Shown here one piece after another: positions 46,063 through 51,933 of a DNA stretch of 51,933 nt. Source of the stretch: Bordetella parapertussis (lineage in GTDB: Bacteria; Pseudomonadota; Gammaproteobacteria; Burkholderiales; Burkholderiaceae_B); NCBI GenBank assembly GCA_943331855.1, contig CALQNE010000001.1, positions 1 through 51,933 on the forward strand, read 5' to 3'. Numbering within the stretch: position 1 is the stretch's first letter; each line of letters begins with the position of its first letter. The notes under the pieces are model-generated. The model searched no databases. It worked only from the letters and a program-made list of their open reading frames with translations, and had not been told where the DNA came from. The translations under genes were made by a program, and so were the position numbers.

Positions 46063-46849
46063 TATTTCATATGAAAAGCATGGTGCAGTGCGGCTGATCA
46101 CCATCAATCGCGCCGACAAAATGAATTCGTTAAATTTTGCGGCAAACGACGAGTTGGTTGCGGTGTGGCACGAGTTTGACAATGATGACTCGGCACGCGC
46201 TGCCGTTATCACCGGAGCCGGTGACAAAGCCTTTTGTGCGGGCGCAGACTTAAAAAATTACACAATTGACTTTGCACGCGCCCCAGCACAAGAGTTTCGT
46301 AAAAAATATACGAATGGCCCAGGCTTTGGTGGCATCACTCGCAATCTGGATATTGACAAACCGATCGTCGCAGCCGTCAATGGTTTTGCAATTTCAGGTG
46401 GCTTTGAATTGTCACTCGCCTGCGATCTGCGCTTTTGCTCACCGAACGCTGAGTTTGCCTTGCAAGATGCCAAGTGGGGCTTTCACGCCTGCGATGGCGG
46501 TTTAATTCGCTTGCCGCAAATTGTTGGGATGGGTCATGCGATGGAAATTATTCTCTCGGGTGAACGCGTTGATGCTGAGCACGCCTATCGCATTGGCTTG
46601 GTCAATCGTATTTATCCACAGGCTGAACTTCTGCAAAAGACCTTAGCTTACGCAACGATGCTGGCCACGCGCGCACCCCTGTCGCACCGTTTTGCCAAAG
46701 AGGTTGTGCGTCGCTCAATGGGTATGCATATGGATGAAGCGTTGAAATGGGAGTCGCGGTCTTTTAGAGACGTTGCATTTACCGCCGACTTAGAAGAAGG
46801 CGTAACCTCATTTAAAGAGCGTCGCGACGCCAATTTTAAGGGTAAGTAG
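46055..46849 (+). CDS. Enoyl-CoA hydratase/isomerase family protein
   Basis: A 264-residue crotonase-fold enzyme. The oxyanion-hole and CoA motifs AFCAGADLKNY and PIVAAVNGFAISGGFELSLACDLRFCS are present. Glu163 in AMEIILSGERVDAEHA matches the second catalytic glutamate of hydratases. The first (Glu144 in the rat enzyme) appears replaced by Asp138 (FALQDAKWGF, where PE is usual), so hydratase activity may be altered or the reaction different. It completes the four-gene CoA set and is followed by the importer genes after 85 bases. Confidence 0.88.
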   Translation: MSDISYEKHGAVRLITINRADKMNSLNFAANDELVAVWHEFDNDDSARAAVITGAGDKAFCAGADLKNYTIDFARAPAQEFRKKYTNGPGFGGITRNLDIDKPIVAAVNGFAISGGFELSLACDLRFCSPNAEFALQDAKWGFHACDGGLIRLPQIVGMGHAMEIILSGERVDAEHAYRIGLVNRIYPQAELLQKTLAYATMLATRAPLSHRFAKEVVRRSMGMHMDEALKWESRSFRDVAFTADLEEGVTSFKERRDANFKGK

Positions 46850-46934
46850 GGATACTGATTGAGCTCAAAACCTAGTAGAGTTTGTTTCAAATATTCGGCT
46901 TAATCAAAAATAACACTTAAATCTGGAGACACAA

Positions 46935-48077
46935 ATGAATCGTCCATTTCAACGCAACATCTGGCAAGCCGCGCTGGCCACGGCCTTTATGATTTGTGCC
47001 GCACCCTCACTTGCACAAATTAAAGTTGGCGTGATTCAAGGCTTAAGTGGCCCACCTGCAATTGTTGATTTTGGTGAGTCGTACCTGCAAGGTATCAAAC
47101 TTGCGCTCAAAGATTATCAAGCAGCAGGCAACAAAAATAAGATCGAACTTGTTGTCTACGACGATGAAGCCAATCCGCAGCGTGCCGTGTCGTTAACGCA
47201 ACGCCTGATTCAAAATGACAAGGTTCCAGTCGTCATCGGCACCGTCAGTAGCGGCAACGTACTGGCTATGGCCCCCGTCCTGCAAAAAGCAGGTATCCCG
47301 CTGATGGCGGGTCCTGGCATTGCTACAAACATCACCAGTCAATTCATTAACGAAAAACCAAGCTATATTTTTCGCTGCTCGATGGTCGAAAAATTTCAAA
47401 TCGATCAAATGCTTGATTGGGGCGCCAAAACTTTCAAGCGTATTGGTTTAGTGCATTCAACAACTGGCTATGGCAACTTCGCAGCTAAAGAGATCCAAGA
47501 AGGTCTTAAAAAGCGCGGTATTGAATTAGTCGCAATCGAAGCCGCCGCACCAGGCGTCAACGATTTGACGCCACAAATGGTCAAACTGCGCGACGCCAAA
47601 GCTGAGTTGGTCTTGAACTTTCACGAATCGTTTGAGTTACCTTTCCGTCCAATGCCACGTATCAATTACAAACCAGTTGTCGCGGGTAACTGGGGCCTGT
47701 CATCACAGAAGGTTCTTGAAATCGTTGGCAAAGACGCCATCGAAGGCACCGTCATGGGCCAGGCCCTCGATGTCAACACACCGCGCGCCAAAAGCTTTGA
47801 TGAGCGGATGCAAAAAGAATACGGCAAAGAATACCGCTGGCCCGTTGTCGCCTCATTGGGATATGACGCGGCTCAAATCGTTTTCAAAGCCGTTAATCAA
47901 GTCGGCAAATCAGACCCGGACGCCATTCGTAACGCTATCGAAGGGATCTCAGGCATTGAAGCGGTTTCAGCAACACCTGCTAAGCCCTTTAGTGCAACCG
48001 ATCACGAATGCCTAGATTATGAAAACGTATTCTTAGGCGTCTGGAAAAACGGTACTGTGACACGCCTGAAATACTAG
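46935..48077 (+). CDS. Branched-chain-type ABC transporter solute-binding protein
   Basis: A 380-residue periplasmic binding protein of the LivJ/LivK superfamily (Peripla_BP_6). The signal peptide (to about residue 27, ending PSLAQ) is followed by IKVGVIQGLSGPPAIVDFGESYLQGIKLALKDYQ, LVVYDDEANPQRAVSLTQRLIQNDKVPVVIGTVSS and LMAGPGIATN. Proteins of this branch often bind aromatic or other carboxylic acids rather than amino acids. A GGAG site precedes the ATG. The stop lies one base before livH. The CoA-ligase genes upstream suggest the ligand is a carboxylate. Confidence 0.92.
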   Translation: MNRPFQRNIWQAALATAFMICAAPSLAQIKVGVIQGLSGPPAIVDFGESYLQGIKLALKDYQAAGNKNKIELVVYDDEANPQRAVSLTQRLIQNDKVPVVIGTVSSGNVLAMAPVLQKAGIPLMAGPGIATNITSQFINEKPSYIFRCSMVEKFQIDQMLDWGAKTFKRIGLVHSTTGYGNFAAKEIQEGLKKRGIELVAIEAAAPGVNDLTPQMVKLRDAKAELVLNFHESFELPFRPMPRINYKPVVAGNWGLSSQKVLEIVGKDAIEGTVMGQALDVNTPRAKSFDERMQKEYGKEYRWPVVASLGYDAAQIVFKAVNQVGKSDPDAIRNAIEGISGIEAVSATPAKPFSATDHECLDYENVFLGVWKNGTVTRLKY

Positions 48078-48078
48078 G

Positions 48079-48978
48079 ATGGAGCTCGGCAACCTTATCC
48101 AGGTGCTGTCTGGCGGCCTGGCGATGGGGGCGATTTACGTCCTCGTCGCACTGGGTCTCTACATCACGCACCTCACGACCCATCGCGTGAACTTTGGGCA
48201 AGGCGACTTTCTAATGGTCGGGGCATTTTTGCTCTTACTGTTTCGCAAGTTAGGCTTACCTCTGGCCCTGGCTGTCGCGACCGTGCTTGTGATCCTTGCT
48301 GTGATGGGGTGGCTGTTAGACCGAGTCGCGATCAGACCGCTTGATCGCAAAAAAGACACGCTGATTGGCGCCTATTCGTGGATGCTCACGACTGCGGGCG
48401 TCGCGTTGATTCTACAGAACGTCATTGAACTTGGCTTTGGCAAGACGTCTCAATATTCAGCCCCACTCTTTAGCTCAAAGCGTGATGAGGTTGTACAGGT
48501 CTTAGGTGCCGGTTTATTCTTAGAAGAAATTTTAGTCATCGTAGCCGCCGTATTAATCGTCGGTCTCTTTTATGGCTTCATGTTTCACTCACGCTGGGGC
48601 AAGGCGATTCAAGCCGTTGCTTTTAATCCTGAGGCCGCAATGTTGTTAGGCATTCACACCAACCGCGTCAAAGTAGGCGTGTTTGTGATTGCCTCAGTCT
48701 TAGCTGCGGTTGCCGGCGTGTTGATCGGCCCGATCGTCACCATCACCCCTCAAATGGGCCTCGTACTCACCATCAAAGCCTTGATCGTAGCGGCGATTGG
48801 CGGTTTCGCGAATCCCGTAGGCATCTTGATTGGTGGGATTTTGTTCGGCGTGTTCGAATCGATCTCAAATTATGTGGATTCTGGTTTTGGTGATTTATAT
48901 CCACTACTCGCGGCCTTGATCATTATCGCGATCAAACCCTCTGGCCTGTTTTCAGAGAGGCATGCCGATGTCAGATAA
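48079..48978 (+). CDS. LivH-type ABC transporter permease
   Basis: A 299-residue inner-membrane permease with about eight helices. Motifs are QVLSGGLAMGAIYVLVALGLYITHLTTHRVNFGQGDFLMVGAF and, near the C terminus, KALIVAAIGGFANPVGILIGGILFGVFESI, the coupling-helix region. It pairs with the LivM half of the next protein. Its 3' end overlaps the next gene by 17 bases. Confidence 0.92.
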   Translation: MELGNLIQVLSGGLAMGAIYVLVALGLYITHLTTHRVNFGQGDFLMVGAFLLLLFRKLGLPLALAVATVLVILAVMGWLLDRVAIRPLDRKKDTLIGAYSWMLTTAGVALILQNVIELGFGKTSQYSAPLFSSKRDEVVQVLGAGLFLEEILVIVAAVLIVGLFYGFMFHSRWGKAIQAVAFNPEAAMLLGIHTNRVKVGVFVIASVLAAVAGVLIGPIVTITPQMGLVLTIKALIVAAIGGFANPVGILIGGILFGVFESISNYVDSGFGDLYPLLAALIIIAIKPSGLFSERHADVR

Positions 48979-50800
48979 CACTCTGCGCTCGACCGCCACA
49001 CATCAACCTTCAAATCGTCTGCCGTATACCGTTGCGATCGTCATATTCTTGTTATTACCGTGGCTGCCCATCAACGGGTTCTATCTCTTTTTGGCGCAAA
49101 CGTTTTTCTATACTGCGATTGCCGTCACAGGTTTAAATCTGTTGCTCGGTCTGTCCGGTCAGATGTCAATTGGTCAGGCTGGCTTTTATGCACTAGGAGC
49201 GTATGGGTCGGCGTTAACCTCTCTTAAGCTGGGGTGGCCCGTGCCGCTCTCAATCCTATTTGGCGTAGTGATCGCGGCCATCGGCGGTGGCCTGGTCGGG
49301 GTATTTGCCCTGCGCACCCGTGGTCTCTACCTCGCAATGACCACGCTTGCGGTTGGCTATATTCTTGATATTGTGGGACAACGCTGGATCAGCTTAACGG
49401 GCGGGGCAATGGGCCTGTCGGGCGTGCCAAGCCTTGATCTGGGCTTTCCAAAAATGTCCTCGACCGTATTCTTTTATGTGTCGGGCGCCAGTTTGATTGT
49501 GGTGCAATTGCTCGCCGACTTTATCAATCAAAGTCGCCTTGGTCGTAACCTGCGCGCCATTCGCGAATCCGAGGTCTTTGCTGCTTCGGTCGGCGTCGAA
49601 GTCAGTTTATGGAAGGCAACCATTTTTGCGTTTGCCGCGGCACTTGCCGGCTTAGGTGGCGCCTTCTTTGCGCATCAATCCGGGTATGTCGGCAGCGATG
49701 CCTTTTCAGTACGCTTGAGTATCGCGCTATTGATTGCCACGGTTGTTGGTGGCCTGGGCACCAAGACGGGCCCGTTACTGGGCACTCTGATTTTGCTGGC
49801 CATTGTTGAGGTGATTGCAGGCATTGATAAATACGGCTTGCTCATCTATGGTGGTATTTTGCTGATTGTGCTTCTCGCCTTTCCAAAAGGTGCTGCCGGT
49901 ATCCTGGCCAGTTTGACGCAACGTTTAAAGGGCGGGCGTCAGCACGATATACAAGGTGATTCATCGCAAGGTACGCAGGCGCTGTCTGAAGCTGTTCAAA
50001 AAGGTAACGAGGCCGCATTACCCAGGCAGCAGCATAGCCATACCTCGCTTCAGATTCAGGGGATCAGCAAAAGCTACAGCGGTCTGAAAGCCGTCGATCA
50101 GGTCTCGATTGACGTCAAACCCAACACAATCCACGGCTTAATCGGTCCAAATGGTGCAGGCAAATCAACCATCATTAATATGATCGCGGGCATCTATCGC
50201 GCAGATGAGGGCTCAATCCATCTTGGGAAGCAAGATCTTTCAGCTTTAGATATTGCTGATCGGGCAAAGCTAGGCTTGGCGCGCACGTTTCAAAATCTTC
50301 AATTGATTGAAGGTGTCTCGGTGCTCGATAACGTTCTTTTAGGCATCGCGCACAAACATTCATATGTAAAAGACTTTTCGACCTGGCTCTCGGGCGGCGA
50401 ACTTGAGGGCGATGAGCGCAAAGAGGCGTTCGCGATCTTAGAGTTTTTTGGTCTCGCGCAGTTTGCAGAACGTCTGCCCACACAACTGCCCTACGGTCAT
50501 CGTAAGCTCATTGAGTTGGCGCGCGCCATTGCGCAACGCCCTAAAATGTTATTGCTTGATGAACCCATCGCAGGCATGAATACACAAGAAGCAAAAGCGA
50601 TCGCTCAAGTCATTATCAAACTGCGCGACCACGGCATCACAATCGTACTGGTTGAACACAATATGGAATTCGTGATGTCGGTCTGCGATACGGTCAGTGT
50701 GCTGAACTTTGGCAAACTGATTGCTTGCGGTACACCGGCAGAAATCCAGAATAATCCAGAAGTGATTCAAGCCTATCTGGGTACAGGGGCGAAAAAATGA
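48962..50800 (+). CDS. LivM-LivG fusion: ABC permease with ATPase domain
   Basis: A 612-residue fusion. Residues 20-320 are a LivM permease (GLNLLLGLSGQMSIGQAGFYALGAYGSA, LRAIRESEVFAASVGVEV, FAFAAALAGLGGAFFAHQSGYV, VVGGLGTKTGPLLG). A polar linker spans about 320-360 (Gln/Ser/Gly-rich). Residues 361-612 are a LivG ATPase with Walker A GPNGAGKST (395-403), the signature variant LPYGHRKLIELARA, Walker B MLLLDEPIAGM and the His switch VLVEHNM. All motifs needed for ATP hydrolysis are present. Such fusions are known in Burkholderiales. No frameshift or stop is present between the halves. Confidence 0.92.
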   Translation: MPMSDNTLRSTATHQPSNRLPYTVAIVIFLLLPWLPINGFYLFLAQTFFYTAIAVTGLNLLLGLSGQMSIGQAGFYALGAYGSALTSLKLGWPVPLSILFGVVIAAIGGGLVGVFALRTRGLYLAMTTLAVGYILDIVGQRWISLTGGAMGLSGVPSLDLGFPKMSSTVFFYVSGASLIVVQLLADFINQSRLGRNLRAIRESEVFAASVGVEVSLWKATIFAFAAALAGLGGAFFAHQSGYVGSDAFSVRLSIALLIATVVGGLGTKTGPLLGTLILLAIVEVIAGIDKYGLLIYGGILLIVLLAFPKGAAGILASLTQRLKGGRQHDIQGDSSQGTQALSEAVQKGNEAALPRQQHSHTSLQIQGISKSYSGLKAVDQVSIDVKPNTIHGLIGPNGAGKSTIINMIAGIYRADEGSIHLGKQDLSALDIADRAKLGLARTFQNLQLIEGVSVLDNVLLGIAHKHSYVKDFSTWLSGGELEGDERKEAFAILEFFGLAQFAERLPTQLPYGHRKLIELARAIAQRPKMLLLDEPIAGMNTQEAKAIAQVIIKLRDHGITIVLVEHNMEFVMSVCDTVSVLNFGKLIACGTPAEIQNNPEVIQAYLGTGAKK

Positions 50801-51501
50801 TTCACGCTAAAAACCTCTGTGCCAACATTGGCGCAAATCAAGTGCTCAGAGATATCAGTCTTGATTTAGCACCTGGCGAGATGCTTGCGGTGATTGGCGC
50901 GAATGGTGCTGGCAAAACATCGCTGTTGCGTGCCTTGTCTGGCTTATTGCCACTTGAATCAGGTGAAGTCTCATTTAACGGTCAGGTCACAGCAAAAATC
51001 GCGGCGCACCAACTAGCACGCGCAGGTCTTATCCACGTGCCTCAAGGTCGTCAAATCATCCCGGGGCTATCAGTGCGCGACAACCTGACCATTGGCGCCA
51101 CCAACATCGGCTTAAGTCAAAGCGTGATTGCGCAGCGGATGCAAGAGCAATGGCAACGGTTTCCCGTTTTAGAGCAGCGTCAAAAAATCTCTGGTAGTTC
51201 ATTGTCAGGCGGCGAGCAACAAATGCTGGCGATTGCACGTGGCTTAATGATGCAACCCAAGGTGTTGATGCTAGACGAACCCTCGCTGGGTTTAGCGCCA
51301 CAGATTGTGCAGTTAATTATGACGACACTACGCGGCCTGGCTGATCAGGGTTTGGCGATTTTACTGGTGGAACAGGTTGCCATGCTTGCACTTGAATACG
51401 CGGATCGCGCCCTGGTCTTACGCAATGGCGCCTGCGTCATGCAGGGTGATGCCAAAGAGCTGTTGAACAGCCGCGAGTTGGTGAATAGCTATTTGTCGTA
51501 A
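50797..51501 (+). CDS. LivF-type ABC transporter ATPase
   Basis: A 234-residue ATPase with Walker A GANGAGKTS, Q-loop LIHVPQGRQIIPGLSVRDNLTIGA, signature SLSGGEQQMLAIARGLM, Walker B VLMLDEPSLGLAP and His-switch-like ILLVEQ. It forms a heterodimer with the LivG half of the fusion. The start overlaps the previous stop by four bases (ATGA). It ends the operon; a terminator follows about 140 bases later. Confidence 0.94.
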   Translation: MIHAKNLCANIGANQVLRDISLDLAPGEMLAVIGANGAGKTSLLRALSGLLPLESGEVSFNGQVTAKIAAHQLARAGLIHVPQGRQIIPGLSVRDNLTIGATNIGLSQSVIAQRMQEQWQRFPVLEQRQKISGSSLSGGEQQMLAIARGLMMQPKVLMLDEPSLGLAPQIVQLIMTTLRGLADQGLAILLVEQVAMLALEYADRALVLRNGACVMQGDAKELLNSRELVNSYLS

Positions 51502-51641
51502 TGCGCTAGCGATTTTGGACGAATAGATCGCTCTCGTCAGATATTTTAGATGCACTGGGATTTCAGCTACGTCAAAATGTAAAAAATGTAAATCTTCCCT
51601 GCATTTAAGCGGTTAAATAATCGATCGAAAATATAATTAGG

Positions 51642-51672
51642 GCTCGCTTGAGACATTGAGCGAGCTTTTTTT
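51642..51672 (+). terminator. Rho-independent terminator after livF
   Basis: GCTCGCT (51642-51648) pairs with AGCGAGC (51659-51665) across a 10-base loop. A run of seven T follows directly. It fits the end of the CoA/ABC-importer operon. Confidence 0.85.
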
Positions 51673-51703
51673 ATTACGCTTTTATTTTATCTTATTGATT
51701 GTT

Positions 51704-51718
51704 TATCGATATTCGATA
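51704..51718. promoter_or_regulatory. Palindrome upstream of the toxin gene
   Basis: TATCGATATTCGATA is a 15-base palindrome that ends 6 bases before the HigB-like start codon. Toxin-antitoxin promoters usually carry such sites for the antitoxin. The surrounding 150 bases are much richer in A and T than the rest of the window. Operator function is inferred from position only. Confidence 0.4.
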
Positions 51719-51724
51719 TATACT

Positions 51725-51933
51725 ATGATTCAATCGTTTCATTGCAAAGATACTGAACAGCTATTTCTGACAGGACACTCTAGGCGTTTTGCGAGCATAA
51801 AAGCAATTTCTGAGCGTAAGTTACAACAACTTGACTCCGCAGTGACCTTAGAATTTTTACGATCTCCTCCTGGCAATCATCTTGAACAGCTATCAGGCAC
51901 TCGCCGAGGGCAGCACAGCCTTCGCGTTAACTT
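51725..51933 (+). CDS. higB: HigB-like toxin (RelE superfamily), 3' end cut by the window
   Basis: The frame is open from ATG 51725 to the window end (69 codons). It reads MIQSFHCKDTEQLFLTGHSR, then RFASIKAISERKLQQLDSA, LRSPPGNHLEQLSG and RRGQHSLRVN. This is the HigB pattern: I-x-SF-x-x-K near the start, LF-x-TG-x-SRRF, a KL-x-x-LD helix, PPGN-x-LE-x-L-G, and GQ-x-S-RVN. HigB is a ribosome-dependent mRNA endonuclease neutralised by HigA, whose gene normally follows; it would lie outside the window. About 25 C-terminal residues, including part of the active site, are not visible. Confidence 0.88.
   Translation, partial: MIQSFHCKDTEQLFLTGHSRRFASIKAISERKLQQLDSAVTLEFLRSPPGNHLEQLSGTRRGQHSLRVN

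Noticed and set aside
51696..51724. TTGATT-17-TATACT as promoter of the toxin gene
   Set aside because: The -10 element directly abuts the ATG, so transcription would start inside the coding region. It may be chance in AT-rich DNA.

Overview
The window is a gene-dense stretch of chromosome, almost certainly from a betaproteobacterium of the order Burkholderiales and most like the Alcaligenaceae (Bordetella/Achromobacter relatives). The grounds are the dusB-fis-purH-ruvC-ruvA order, the aat-bpt-pyrD block, a phasin gene with PhaR-like operator boxes, three orphan Bug-type solute-binding protein genes with no membrane partners, minCDE, and an OmpR/EnvZ-like pair. No tRNA, rRNA, CRISPR array, insertion sequence or prophage was seen. 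All gene assignments come from reading motifs and family resemblance by eye; no database search was run.

Layout. 1-2538: N-end-rule transferases (aat cut by the window edge, then bpt) and pyrD. 2557-2649: a long near-perfect palindrome between pyrD and the convergent phasin gene. 3320-3392: phasin promoter with two PhaR-like boxes. 3463-7113: a Bug solute-binding protein, an IclR regulator and formate-tetrahydrofolate ligase. 7133-12037: CinA-like protein, EI24 membrane protein, thioredoxin-like protein, RhlE helicase and AzlCD exporter. 12135-18649: zinc-finger protein, SnoaL-like protein, YheT-like hydrolase, BepA-like protease, galU, CtaG-like assembly factor and pepP. 18835-20945: a small exported Gly/Tyr/Pro-rich protein, a TM2 protein and a UbiH-like hydroxylase. 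21028-25087: dusB, fis, purH, ruvC, ruvA. 25091-30076: a five-gene opposite-strand cluster (PLP ammonia-lyase, two SDR proteins, two Bug proteins) that separates ruvCA from ruvB. 30177-37885: ruvB, recQ, two-component system, and a cytochrome bd-like oxidase with a very divergent subunit I. 37957-41694: glnS and minCDE with a strong terminator. 41751-51501: a secreted serine hydrolase, then a co-directional set for CoA activation and thiolytic breakdown of an unidentified carboxylic acid together with its own branched-chain-type ABC importer, including a LivM-LivG fusion. 51725-end: the start of a HigB-like toxin gene, cut by the window edge.

How it works together. Most genes are housekeeping: translation quality, nucleotide synthesis, Holliday-junction processing, cell division, envelope maintenance and respiration. 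The accessory parts are (1) the cluster between ruvA and ruvB, (2) the acyl-CoA/ABC-importer operon, (3) the divergent bd-like oxidase and (4) the toxin gene in AT-rich DNA at the right edge. The most unusual item is the oxidase subunit I. Aligned by eye to the E. coli protein, it keeps the heme-ligand histidine near residue 19-20 but lacks the b558 ligands, the quinol-loop residues and the proton-channel glutamates.
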